Positions 1 through 9,061 of a stretch of 64,000 nt of DNA are shown piece by piece. Numbering within the stretch: the stretch's first letter is position 1; each line of letters starts with the position of its first letter. The stretch spans positions 372,001-436,000 of the forward strand of contig NZ_PYAS01000006.1 of the NCBI RefSeq assembly GCF_003014695.1, in the 5' to 3' direction. The stretch comes from Dyadobacter jiangsuensis (GTDB lineage: Bacteria > Bacteroidota > Bacteroidia > Cytophagales > Spirosomataceae). The notes below the pieces were generated by a model, which worked only from the letters and a program-made list of their open reading frames with translations, made no database searches and was not told the DNA's origin. The position numbers and the translations under genes are program-made.

Positions 1-1423
1 CGGTAGCCACGCGGGCGACAACGCTGGTGCGTTTCAAACCCGGAACTGCATATTGTGCTCCTAAAACCGATGAAAACTGGCCTCTCGGCGGATCGAAATC
101 GGCACCTGGTGTTCCGAAGTTTTTGCTGTAAGAGAGTTTCAATGTAAGCGCCAGCGAACGGCCGATTCTCCCCTGTGCACCCAGGTAACATACATTCACC
201 CGGTTATTGGGAAAATACCTGTAATTCCCGAGTTTCGACTGGTCCATATCCTTGCCGGGAATAATAAACGGCGTGCCCACCGTCCGGCCCTGATACGACC
301 AGCCTTCGGAATACTGGGTGTGGTTGAAATAGTTGTCGGCCCCCTGGTATTTACTTCCGGGGATGTAAAATTCTGAGCCGGATTGATCTTTGGTCGTGAG
401 GAATTCCAATGTCAGATGCGTAAGTGCCGCTCCATTTTCCGGCCCCGGCAACAGTTTCAGGTTTACGCCGTAGAGCCCATCAGGAATATTTTTGAAAAGC
501 ATACTCGAAACATCCTCGAAAGGATGCTGGTGGTATACAAAAAGCCGGTAATGATCGAGTTTTGTCTCGAAAGCGATATCATAACTGCCCAGGTGATTCC
601 CAACCCGATAGCTGTCAAACGCCCCGTACCCATTCCTCTCGAACCAGTTTTTGGAAGTGAATGCCAGCACCACATTCGGGTAAATAGACCACGACGATGG
701 CAGCTCACCATTCACGGCCAGTTCGGGATGAAGTTTCAGGTAATCCGAATGCCCCGCCCACATCACATTGTGATTCAGGCCAAGGAAAAACTTGTTTTTG
801 TGTTTGCCCAACCTCAGATACAAAAACTTCTGATGCAACCGCACCCCCTGGATGTAGTCCGTATTGAACCACCCATGCGCGAATCCCGCATGGACAGCCA
901 CGAAGTTCCCGGTGAATTTCAGCGGGGAAAAGCCCACGGTACCGATCTGCACTTTGGGTATCGGTAACGAATTCCCCGAAACTGCATAAAAGCCCGACGA
1001 CATAGTGGTATCGCCCAGCCCCATTACCTCGCGCCTGCGCCCTACCCACAGCTCCACGCGCTTGAAGCGCACGCTCGCATGCGCCTCGGGCAGTACGAAC
1101 TCGAACTTGTTTGCTTTGTTATACACCCCTACCGGGCTCACACCGGCACTCCAATCGAATTTTCGCGGTCTGTTAGTAAGGCTATCGTAGAAAACATAAT
1201 TCCTTCGCGCACTCGCCTGTAACACGCCTGCCGTAGCGCGGTCGGGAACCGCCCCGAACTGGTTGGTCCGAAGCCAGAACGGCGTTTCGCCGTTGGAAGA
1301 CAGGTACGCCCCTGCCTCCACACTCGCTTCGAGGTTGGACACAACCATACTTTTCTGGGCAAAAAGCTGCCCTGAAATAATTGCAAAAACCGCAACGAAA
1401 CTGAAAGTAAAGGTTCTGCGCAA
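1..1423 (-). CDS. Wzi-like capsule assembly outer-membrane protein (3' end beyond window)
   Basis: The minus strand reads as one uninterrupted frame from about 1423 to the left edge, about 474 residues, with no stop. It opens with a signal peptide (hydrophobic stretch FSFVAVFAII, cleavage after LFAQ) followed by GAYLSSNGETPFWLRTNQFG. That start and the later alternating beta-strand pattern (for example LGLNHNVMWAG) are typical of the Bacteroidota capsule assembly Wzi family, an 18-strand outer-membrane barrel implicated in surface polysaccharide attachment. No ATG is available; the TTG at 1421-1423 gives a normal signal peptide and is my start. It lies downstream of P1 with a hairpin between, so it is probably a separate transcription unit. 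The family call is by pattern recognition; the frame is certain. Confidence 0.72.
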   Translation of the reverse strand, partial: MRRTFTFSFVAVFAIISGQLFAQKSMVVSNLEASVEAGAYLSSNGETPFWLRTNQFGAVPDRATAGVLQASARRNYVFYDSLTNRPRKFDWSAGVSPVGVYNKANKFEFVLPEAHASVRFKRVELWVGRRREVMGLGDTTMSSGFYAVSGNSLPIPKVQIGTVGFSPLKFTGNFVAVHAGFAHGWFNTDYIQGVRLHQKFLYLRLGKHKNKFFLGLNHNVMWAGHSDYLKLHPELAVNGELPSSWSIYPNVVLAFTSKNWFERNGYGAFDSYRVGNHLGSYDIAFETKLDHYRLFVYHQHPFEDVSSMLFKNIPDGLYGVNLKLLPGPENGAALTHLTLEFLTTKDQSGSEFYIPGSKYQGADNYFNHTQYSEGWSYQGRTVGTPFIIPGKDMDQSKLGNYRYFPNNRVNVCYLGAQGRIGRSLALTLKLSYSKNFGTPGADFDPPRGQFSSVLGAQYAVPGLKRTSVVARVAT

Positions 1424-1516
1424 GTGATTCGGATCGATAAAAGTTTCCCTCTGCAAGATAGGGACGCGCAGAGGAATATTTGTTACCGATGGCCGCGTTT
1501 TAACTTAACGTTAATC

Positions 1517-1607
1517 GTGAGAAAAGGGAGGAGGGAGGATGGAGGAAAGGGAGGATGGAGAAATGACATTCTATTAGGGGCCCTTCCTCCCCTTCCTTCC
1601 CTTCCCC
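1517..1607. repeat. R1 polypurine/polypyrimidine inverted repeat, end of P1-P9 unit
   Basis: A purine arm (about 1517-1560, GGAGG/GGATGG units) is followed by a 20-base spacer and a pyrimidine arm (about 1580-1607) that reaches the P1 stop codon. The arms can pair as a long imperfect RNA hairpin on either strand. Here it lies beyond the last gene of the nine-permease unit, so it may end or stabilise that transcript. No clear U-tract follows, so it is not a textbook intrinsic terminator. Confidence 0.75.
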
Positions 1608-3977
1608 TCACTCCGCCCGCAAACTCCTGACCGGGTTAATCAACGCAGCCCGGATAGCCTGGAAACTCACGGTCAATAAAGTGATCAACAGCGCTCCCAG
1701 GCCTGTACCTGCGAAAATCCACCAGGATATCTCGGTGCGGTAATAGTAGTTTTGCAGCCAACCGCTCATAAAATACCAGGCGATCGGCCCTGAAATGACG
1801 CACGCCAGCATGACCAACAGGATAAAATCCGTAGAAAGCAGCTGCCACAAATTCGCAATGGATGCGCCCAGTACCTTTCTGATCCCGATTTCCTTGGTAC
1901 GCTGCTCCGCCACGAAAGATGCCAGCCCGAATAGCCCCAGGCAGGAAATAAATATGGCCAGTGCCGTAAAAAAGGAAGCCAGCTTGCCGATCCGCTCCTC
2001 GTCGGCAAACTTTTTCGAAAACCGCTCGTCGACGAACTGGTAGGTGAATGGGCTGCTGGGGTCGTATTTGCGGAAAACAGCACCTACTTTCTCCAACGCG
2101 TCGCTTACCCCGGCCGAAGGTGAGAGCCGGATATTGATCACGTTTGTGTTTCGGTAATTAACCACAAAAAATGCCGGGCTATTCTGGCTAAATGGCGATT
2201 CGCGCACCATGTCCTTCACAACGCCGATCACCCTGAACTCCTTTCCACCCCAGTTCAGGATCGACTCGAGTGGCTTTTTGAGGCCCATCAGTTTCAATGC
2301 CGATTCATTGATGATCATCGCAGCTGAATCCGTTGGGTAAGCGCGGGAGAAATCCCTGCCCTGAATCAGCTTCCATCCGGCTGTTTTGCCATAATCATGC
2401 GAAATGTTATTGGACATCAGCAACGGCACCGCATCAGGCGCTTTACCCGGCCAGGTCAGATTGGTTACTCCGCCGGCCTGCGTCGTCATGGAACCCGATG
2501 ATTGCGAATAGCCGCTCACGACACCGGTATTCAACAGGTCGTTTTTGAGCGCATTATAATGCCCGTAGAGCGCCGGGGTGGTCATCGCCACTTCTATCAA
2601 CCCCTGCCGGTCGTAGCCAACCGGACGGTTTTTAGCGTGCTGTATTTGCCTGAAAACAACCACAGTGCCGATAATCAGCGTCACCGACACAGTAAACTGC
2701 ATGACCACCAGCACTTTCCGGGGCAATGCGGCAAACCTGCCTGCTTTGAATGTCCCTTTCAGCACTTTTAGCGGTTGAAAAGATGACAGATACAATGCAG
2801 GATAGCTTCCGGCGGTGAATGCGGTCAATAAACAAAAAATAACTCCGGCAACCCAAAACAGCGGATTAGCCAGCGGTAATGTGATCTTTTTCTCTGCCAC
2901 CTCATTAAAAGCAGGCAGTGCCAGTCCGGCCCAAAGCAGTGATAAGACAAATGCGACCCCGACCACCAACACCGATTCACTAAAAAACTGGCTCACCAGC
3001 TGCATCCGCACCGAGCCGATCGCTTTGCGGATACCCACTTCTTTGGCCCGTTTCTCGGACCGCGCTGTGCTCAGGTTCATAAAATTAATACAGGCCAGCA
3101 GGAGCACAAAAACGCCGATGGTCCCGAACAGCCACACAAATGTGACCAGCCCGCCGGTATTCACGCCATTCTGGAAATCGGAGTACAGGTGCCATTTATC
3201 CATCGGGTGCAGGAAAAATTCCGGCTTATAGCCTGGCGGGTTATCCCTTTTCATACGCGAATCCTTGATTTTGGCTGATACCGCGGCAAAATCAGCTCCT
3301 TCGCGAAGCTGGACGAATATCTGGTAGGAGTTCTCATCCCAATTCCTTTCCGCTCCCCGCACCGATGGATCGGTGGCAATGTAAAGGTCCCACGGCGCGA
3401 GTATTTGCGTATCCCTGAAAGTGCTATTATTGGGGATTTCTTCAAATATCCCTGCTACCTTCACATCCCGGTTGCTATTGAGTTTTACAATGCGGTTAAC
3501 CGGATTGGTATTGCCGAAAAGTGATCGCGCAAAGGATTCCGAAAGCAGGATGGAATTCACATCCGCCAGGTTATCGCTGCCGGCAATAATACGGATCGAC
3601 ATCATTTTCGTGAACGAAGGCTCCACATATTGCCCCGACTTCGAAAACATCTTATCCCCGTTGGAAACAACGATGTCGCGGTAAACCGATTTGCTGATTT
3701 CCTCAAAGTCCGGATACTTCTCCCGCATATCGGCCGCCAGCGGTAACGGCACCACATTATACGACGACTTCTCCGGTCCGAACTGCACAAACTGCCAAAC
3801 CTGCCCAATCCGTTCATGTTTCTTATGATAATGGTCGAAGGACACTTCATCATAGATCCAGAGCCCGATCAGCACCGCCACAGCCATCCCCACCGAAAGC
3901 CCGCCAATATTAATGGCAGAATACCCCTTGCTTTTAAGCAAGTTCCTTAATGCGATTTTGAAGTAGTTGCGTATCAT
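1608..3977 (-). CDS. ABC transporter permease P1, MacB/FtsX family
   Basis: A 789-residue permease and the last gene of the P9-to-P1 unit. Visible layout: basic amphipathic N-terminus (MIRNYFKIALRNLLKSK); TM1 about 21-41; a periplasmic MacB-type domain to about 275; three TM segments (about 279-300, 332-355, 372-395); TM5 about 422-442; a second periplasmic domain; three more TMs from about 665. The coupling-helix motif KEVGIRK at about 312 recurs as KEIGIRK at about 694, showing that the two halves are an internal duplication. The FtsX motif followed by LLACINFMNLSTARS is intact. It belongs to subgroup A (LIGLW in TM1, HPMDKWHLYSDF before TM2) with P2, P5, P8 and P12. The frame extends 35 codons upstream through repeat R2; I use the ATG at 3977 because it aligns with all paralogues. 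The substrate is unknown. Confidence 0.93.
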   Translation of the reverse strand: MIRNYFKIALRNLLKSKGYSAINIGGLSVGMAVAVLIGLWIYDEVSFDHYHKKHERIGQVWQFVQFGPEKSSYNVVPLPLAADMREKYPDFEEISKSVYRDIVVSNGDKMFSKSGQYVEPSFTKMMSIRIIAGSDNLADVNSILLSESFARSLFGNTNPVNRIVKLNSNRDVKVAGIFEEIPNNSTFRDTQILAPWDLYIATDPSVRGAERNWDENSYQIFVQLREGADFAAVSAKIKDSRMKRDNPPGYKPEFFLHPMDKWHLYSDFQNGVNTGGLVTFVWLFGTIGVFVLLLACINFMNLSTARSEKRAKEVGIRKAIGSVRMQLVSQFFSESVLVVGVAFVLSLLWAGLALPAFNEVAEKKITLPLANPLFWVAGVIFCLLTAFTAGSYPALYLSSFQPLKVLKGTFKAGRFAALPRKVLVVMQFTVSVTLIIGTVVVFRQIQHAKNRPVGYDRQGLIEVAMTTPALYGHYNALKNDLLNTGVVSGYSQSSGSMTTQAGGVTNLTWPGKAPDAVPLLMSNNISHDYGKTAGWKLIQGRDFSRAYPTDSAAMIINESALKLMGLKKPLESILNWGGKEFRVIGVVKDMVRESPFSQNSPAFFVVNYRNTNVINIRLSPSAGVSDALEKVGAVFRKYDPSSPFTYQFVDERFSKKFADEERIGKLASFFTALAIFISCLGLFGLASFVAEQRTKEIGIRKVLGASIANLWQLLSTDFILLVMLACVISGPIAWYFMSGWLQNYYYRTEISWWIFAGTGLGALLITLLTVSFQAIRAALINPVRSLRAE

Positions 3978-3993
3978 GTTCGTTGCTTTTTTT

Positions 3994-4134
3994 GACCGCC
4001 GACCATTGACCGCCGACCGCCGATTTCTTTTTTTGTTAAATCCATAATCCACGAGGCACATGGTCGATGGTCCATCGTCCATGGTCAGCGACAGCCCCTA
4101 CCCATCGGCGGTCCGCGGTCAGCCGTCGGCGGTC
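3994..4134. repeat. R2 inverted repeat (GACCGCC / GGCGGTC family), P1-P2 junction
   Basis: The left arm (3994-4024) consists of GACCGCCGACC-type units. The right arm (4104-4134) has ATCGGCGGTCC-type units and overlaps the P2 stop codon. A second, smaller dyad (GGTCGATGG / CCATCGTCC, about 4062-4081) sits in the loop. The same family is found at 16468-16611 and 53102-53195, always between two permease genes. Confidence 0.8.
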
Positions 4135-6502
4135 ATTCCGTCCTCAAACTCTTCACCGGGTTCATCAATGCCGCCCTGACACTCTGGTAGCTGATCGTAG
4201 CGAGCGTAACAAGCACTGCGGCCACGCCCGCACCCAGGAACACGAACGGGCTGATGCTGATATGGTAATTGTATTTGGCAAGCCAGTTTTGAAGAAAATA
4301 ATAGGCCAAAGGCGACGCGATGGCGCAGCTGATCAGTACGAGGAACACAAAGTCGCGCGAAAGGAGGAGCCATAGCTGCGATATCGACGCCCCGAGCACC
4401 TTACGGACGCCGATTTCCTTCGTCCGCCGTTCAGCCATAAACGAAGCCAGTCCAAAAAGCCCCAGACAGCTGATCAGGATGGCCAGCGCGGCGAAAATCC
4501 CTGCTAATTGGCCGATCTGATCCTCGCTGCGGAACTTCTGATCGTATTCATCGTCGACAAAACGGTATTCGAACGGGTACGACGGGTTATACTTCTCGAT
4601 TACCGGCTGAATGGCGGCGAGCGCTTGCTTTACATCGGCCCCGCTTTTGAAACGTATGAGGCTCTGAAATGTAAAATAGGGACGCATGAGCATGACTGCC
4701 GGCTGCACTTCATCATACGGATTTTGCTGGATCACGTTTTTCGTCACCCCTATGACCGTTAAATCCTCATCGCCGAACTTCACATGACTACCCACCGGTT
4801 TTTTGAAACCCATCAGTTTTACCGATGCTTCATTCAAGACGATCGCATTGCTATCGGAAAGCATCTTTTCAGCAAAAAACCTGCCTTCTTTGAGTTTGAG
4901 ACCAGTCGCTTTGAAATAGGCAGGATCAACCATCAATGTTGAAAACAAAAGCTGGCTCTGCGGGTCCTTCCCGGGCCAGGAAAAGCCTTCCCATTGATTG
5001 TAAACGCCCGTCATCGGACTCGACGTTTTACTCACGGCCTCTACATATCCGCTTCCCAACAGCTCGGTTTTCATTGGCAAAAAATTCTTTTGCAGGTCAC
5101 TGGAAAGGCTAAGCCAGATCAGCTTTTCGGGATTGTAACCCATCGGCCGGCTCTTCGCATGCTGGATTTGCTGAAAAACAATCACCGTACCGATAATGAG
5201 GGCAATCGAGAACGTGAACTGGGTAACGACCAATATCTTTCGTGGCAAATTGGCTGCGTTGCCAACCTGGAAGGTACCTTTCAACACTTTCACCGGCACA
5301 AACCCCGACAGATATAGTGCCGGGTAGCTTCCCGCCAGCAAGCCTGTGACAATGCATCCCCCAAGTGCGACCGCCATCGAGGGAATATCACTCAAACTGA
5401 ATGTAATATTTTCAAAACCAACACCTTTCAAATAAGGTAATGTAAACTCAACAATCAGCAGCGCCATTACAAAGCCCAGGAATGCCGTGAGCATCGACTC
5501 CGTGAAGAACTGCACGATGAGCTGCTGCCGTTGCGAACCGACTGCCTTGCGAATACCCACTTCCCGCGCCCGCTTCTCCGAACGTGCGGTGCTGAGATTC
5601 ATAAAATTAATGCAGGCAGTGAGCAGCACGAGTATGCCAATCACGGCAAAAAGCCGCACATACTCGATGGCGCCGCCGGTATTCACCCAATCCTTGAACT
5701 CCCCGAACAAATGCCATTTGGGCATTGGGTGCACAAAGAGCAGGTTTTCCTCTTTATCATTCATCTTGGTCTGCACCAGGTTGGCAATACGGGCCGAAAA
5801 TGCCTCCGGCGTAACGCCGTCGTTCAATTGTACAAAGGTTTGCAGAAAATTATTACCCCACTGATCCTGTGCTCCGCGCACGAAATCGGAAGTAGCGATA
5901 TTCAGTTCATACGGCATGAGATAGTCGAACCCCAAAGACGAATTCTTCGGAATATCCTTTAACACACCCGTTACCATCACCTCAAACTGATTATCAACCC
6001 GGATCACCTTGCCGACCGGTTCCGCATTCCCAAACATCGCATGCGCAAGCGACTCCGTGAGTACGATGGAATAAGGGTTCTTCAAAACCTGATCCGCATT
6101 GCCTTTAACGAGCGGGAATGTGAACATTTTCAGGAAGTCGGGATCGGCATAGTGGCCCTGCCGGCTCAGTTTTCGATCGCCCGCCACCAGACTGTGCTTA
6201 TCGCCCCAATCGAGCCGGGTGACGTACTTTGCCTCGGAGAAATTGTTTCGCAGCTCGGTTGCCAGCGGAAGCATAAGACCGTCACCTGTACGCTTCTGGC
6301 CGTTGAAATGCATCTTTTTCTTGACTTTGACGATACTCGCCCGGTTTTCATGAAAATTATCAAAGCTCCATTCATACCGCACCCAAAGGCCGATGAGCAT
6401 CGCCACCGCCATTCCCATGGCCAGTCCCAGGATGTTGATCAAAGCATACCCCTTGTTTTTTACAAGGTTGCGGAAGGCGATTTTGAGATAGTTTTTCAGC
6501 AT
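4133..6502 (-). CDS. ABC transporter permease P2, MacB/FtsX family
   Basis: 789 residues, eight predicted TMs in the 1+3 / 1+3 arrangement. Subgroup A: TM1 carries LIGLWVRYEWSF, and HPMPKWHLFGEF precedes TM2. Both FtsX coupling motifs are intact (AREVGIRKAVGS near 310, TKEIGVRKVLGAS near 695), and the protein ends in NPVKSLRTE. Its stop codon is covered by the R2 arm and its start lies 96 bases from the P3 stop with an R1 hairpin between, so translation of P2 probably initiates independently of P3. No ATPase domain is fused, so it needs a separate nucleotide-binding subunit. The nearest is at 59542-60219. Confidence 0.93.
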   Translation of the reverse strand: MLKNYLKIAFRNLVKNKGYALINILGLAMGMAVAMLIGLWVRYEWSFDNFHENRASIVKVKKKMHFNGQKRTGDGLMLPLATELRNNFSEAKYVTRLDWGDKHSLVAGDRKLSRQGHYADPDFLKMFTFPLVKGNADQVLKNPYSIVLTESLAHAMFGNAEPVGKVIRVDNQFEVMVTGVLKDIPKNSSLGFDYLMPYELNIATSDFVRGAQDQWGNNFLQTFVQLNDGVTPEAFSARIANLVQTKMNDKEENLLFVHPMPKWHLFGEFKDWVNTGGAIEYVRLFAVIGILVLLTACINFMNLSTARSEKRAREVGIRKAVGSQRQQLIVQFFTESMLTAFLGFVMALLIVEFTLPYLKGVGFENITFSLSDIPSMAVALGGCIVTGLLAGSYPALYLSGFVPVKVLKGTFQVGNAANLPRKILVVTQFTFSIALIIGTVIVFQQIQHAKSRPMGYNPEKLIWLSLSSDLQKNFLPMKTELLGSGYVEAVSKTSSPMTGVYNQWEGFSWPGKDPQSQLLFSTLMVDPAYFKATGLKLKEGRFFAEKMLSDSNAIVLNEASVKLMGFKKPVGSHVKFGDEDLTVIGVTKNVIQQNPYDEVQPAVMLMRPYFTFQSLIRFKSGADVKQALAAIQPVIEKYNPSYPFEYRFVDDEYDQKFRSEDQIGQLAGIFAALAILISCLGLFGLASFMAERRTKEIGVRKVLGASISQLWLLLSRDFVFLVLISCAIASPLAYYFLQNWLAKYNYHISISPFVFLGAGVAAVLVTLATISYQSVRAALMNPVKSLRTE

Positions 6503-6516
6503 GACTTTTAGGTTTT

Positions 6517-6597
6517 AGGAAGACAGGAAGAAAGGGAAGAAGGGGAGGAAGGGGAGGAAGGAGTTGTGGTCCCTTTCCTCCTTCCTCCCCTTCCACC
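6517..6597. repeat. R1 hairpin, P2-P3 junction
   Basis: The purine arm 6517-6563 and pyrimidine arm 6571-6597 are separated by only about 7 bases (TTGTGGT). The pyrimidine arm ends exactly at the P3 stop codon (6598-6600). In permease mRNA this puts a stable stem directly after the P3 stop and 15 bases before the P2 start. Confidence 0.8.
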
Positions 6598-9003
6598 TTA
6601 CTCCCTTCTTAAAGATTTAACAGGATTCATCAATGCCGTCCGCACCGACTGGAAACTCACTGTGCACAATGCAATCAGCAGCGACAATCCCGACGCCGAC
6701 AGGAATATCCAGACGCTTATTTCAACTTTATAAGGATAGTTTTCGAGCCATTTTTGCATCGCATAATAGGCGGCCGGGAAAGAAAGCACGAAGGACAGGG
6801 CTACGAGTCTGACAAAATCCGTGGACAACAATGCTACAATGCCCGCAATGGATGCGCCCAGTACTTTACGGATCCCGATTTCCTTCATACGTCGTTCTGC
6901 GGCGAGTGTGGCAAGGCCAAACAGCCCGATGCTGGAAATAAAAATCGTCAGTATCGCTCCGAAAAGCATGATTTGCTTCCATTTCGCCTCCGATTCGTAG
7001 CTTTTGAGATTTGCTTCGTCGACAAACTGATAGCTGTAAGGCACCAGCGGGAACAGCTTACGGAATGTTTTTCCAATGTGTGCAAGACTGGCCGATTCCA
7101 TACCAGGCTGGATGCGGATGAATACTTTCCCGAATGGATTGCCCGGTTTCATGGTAAAAAGCTGCGGCCGGATATTCGATGTCAGCGACTGGAAATGGTA
7201 ATCTTTCACGACTCCCACTACGGTATACTTCTCGCCGGGATTGTACCAAAAATCCACCTCCTGCCCCACCGGATTCTTCCAGCCTGCTTTTTTAACAAAC
7301 GCCTCATTCACCAGCACGGCCTTCGTGGAATCCGAAGCCAGCGTTTCCGAGAATGTTCTGCCTTGCAGCAGAGGTATTTGCAGCACCGAGAGGTAATTGT
7401 AACCCACCGTTTCATAGGAAAATTCCATATCGGTGCCCGCATTGACCCTTGCCATTGTGCCCCATTGTCCTCCGTTTTTGGGCGTAACGGCCGTAATCGA
7501 CTGGCTTTTCAGAAGCTCGTCCGTCAGCAACCGGGCTTCGGCCCGCGTCAGGTTTTGTTTTTCAATGCTGACCAGGTTCTGATCGTCATAACCGAGTTCC
7601 ATGTTCGTAAGGAAATTGAATTGCGAACGCATGGTGAGCGTGACGATGATCAGGAATGAGGCGAGTGCGAACTGGACAACTACCAGTGTTTTTTGAAGAT
7701 AATTCCTGCCTGAAAAGTTGAACCTGCTATAAAGCGTTTTCACCGGATCGTAACCCGATAGCACCACGGCCGGATAGAAGCCCGCCAGCAACGCGGTGAG
7801 CACAAACAGCGCAATGTAGCCCGCGATCAGTTGCCAGTCGAACAGGTAAGAAATCGCAAGAGCCTTGTTAGCGAGTTGATTAAAAGTTGGCAAAACCGAT
7901 TCCACCAGCAGTACCGCCAATACAAATGCCGCAAAGCACAACACAAATGACTCGCCCAGGAACTGCGCCGCAAGCTGGTACCGGCCGCCGCCAACCACTT
8001 TCCGCACCCCTATTTCCTTGGCACGTTTCAAAGAACGCGCCACAGTCAGGTTTACGAAATTGATGCATGCGATCAGCAGAATAAACAGTGCAATGCCCGA
8101 AAGAACGTAGGAGAACAAGGGCTTGCTGCCATTCATAAGGCCATTTTCGGCATTCAATTGCGAATCGAGGTGAATGGCCGTAAATGGCTGCAAGCCATAA
8201 TATCGCTTGTTGACAAGGCCATACTTTTCCGCAACGGCCTTCGCGGCGTCGCGGGCGTCGGACTGGTAAATGCGGTTCATCGTTGCGCTTACCGCTTGAC
8301 TATTCGCCCCGGGAGTCAGTTTCACGAATGTGTTGAGCGAACTGTTGAACCACGCTTCACCTTGCATTTGTGATTCCGGAACGGGTAACGGCTGTAAAAA
8401 GTCGAACTGGATCGATGAGTTCTGGGGGCATTTGGCCGCAACACCGGTCACCACGAAAGGTTCGAAAGCAGCATGCTCATCAAACGAATCCTTGAAAAGC
8501 ATTGTCTTGCCCAGCGCATTCACGGTACCGAAATGTTTCTCAGCCATCTCTTCCGAAATAACCACCGATCGCGGCTGCACGAGCGCCGTGAGCGGGTTAC
8601 CGCTGAGCAGCGGAAAAGAGAATATCCTGAAAAAGTCGCGATCGGCCTGGTATACATCCTGGCTCAGCACCTGATCACCCAGCTTCACGTCGTTCCGGTG
8701 CTGCCGGTAGCGGGTAAATGCCTCAATCTCGGGGGTGCCCGCCGAAAATTTCGGTCCGGGCAGGTAACCGGTAATCGCGCTGGTGTTTTCCAGCACGCCG
8801 CCCGGCGTTACCGATTTAAAAGTGATCCGATAAATATTCGGGTTGTTGGCGTGAAAGCCGTCATAACTAACCTCATCCTTGGTGTACAGCATGATCAGCA
8901 TCGCCGCCGCCAGTCCGATGCTCAGCCCGGTAATGTTGATCACCGAATAGACCTTGCTCTGCGCAAGTGTCCGTAATGCGATTTTCAGGTAGTTTTTTAA
9001 CAT
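6598..9003 (-). CDS. ABC transporter permease P3, MacB/FtsX family
   Basis: 801 residues. The first coupling motif is AKEIGVRKVVGG within NFVNLTVARSLKR, and the second is MKEIGIRKVLGAS. After TM4 most paralogues have a PVKVLKG-type segment, whereas P3 reads DPVKTLYSRF, a variant shared only with P17 (PVQTLYNRT). P3 and P17 also share LYTKDEVS after TM1 and PQNSSIQFD in the first periplasmic domain, so they are sister paralogues lying 44 kb apart. The junction to P4 is only 58 bases and carries a half R1 repeat. The protein ends NPVKSLRRE. Confidence 0.92.
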   Translation of the reverse strand: MLKNYLKIALRTLAQSKVYSVINITGLSIGLAAAMLIMLYTKDEVSYDGFHANNPNIYRITFKSVTPGGVLENTSAITGYLPGPKFSAGTPEIEAFTRYRQHRNDVKLGDQVLSQDVYQADRDFFRIFSFPLLSGNPLTALVQPRSVVISEEMAEKHFGTVNALGKTMLFKDSFDEHAAFEPFVVTGVAAKCPQNSSIQFDFLQPLPVPESQMQGEAWFNSSLNTFVKLTPGANSQAVSATMNRIYQSDARDAAKAVAEKYGLVNKRYYGLQPFTAIHLDSQLNAENGLMNGSKPLFSYVLSGIALFILLIACINFVNLTVARSLKRAKEIGVRKVVGGGRYQLAAQFLGESFVLCFAAFVLAVLLVESVLPTFNQLANKALAISYLFDWQLIAGYIALFVLTALLAGFYPAVVLSGYDPVKTLYSRFNFSGRNYLQKTLVVVQFALASFLIIVTLTMRSQFNFLTNMELGYDDQNLVSIEKQNLTRAEARLLTDELLKSQSITAVTPKNGGQWGTMARVNAGTDMEFSYETVGYNYLSVLQIPLLQGRTFSETLASDSTKAVLVNEAFVKKAGWKNPVGQEVDFWYNPGEKYTVVGVVKDYHFQSLTSNIRPQLFTMKPGNPFGKVFIRIQPGMESASLAHIGKTFRKLFPLVPYSYQFVDEANLKSYESEAKWKQIMLFGAILTIFISSIGLFGLATLAAERRMKEIGIRKVLGASIAGIVALLSTDFVRLVALSFVLSFPAAYYAMQKWLENYPYKVEISVWIFLSASGLSLLIALCTVSFQSVRTALMNPVKSLRRE

Positions 9004-9014
9004 GGCTTGTTTGT

Positions 9015-9045
9015 TTTTGAGAGGAAAGGAAGAAGGAGAGTAAGA
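9015..9045. repeat. Half R1 repeat (purine arm only), P3-P4 junction
   Basis: A purine-rich stretch (GAGAGGAAAGGAAGAAGGAG) resembles the left arm of the other R1 copies, but no matching pyrimidine arm follows before the P4 stop at 9062. It may be a decayed or incomplete copy. Confidence 0.5.
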
Positions 9046-9061
9046 AGCGCCAGGATATATC

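Noticed and set aside
1138..1395. A short minus-strand open frame inside the Wzi-like gene
   Set aside because: It is out of frame with the long continuous reading frame 1423-1, which carries a signal peptide and family landmarks.
1517..1607. R1 hairpins as ordinary Rho-independent terminators
   Set aside because: None of the R1 stems is followed by a clear U-tract on the transcribed strand, and most lie inside what look like polycistronic units.
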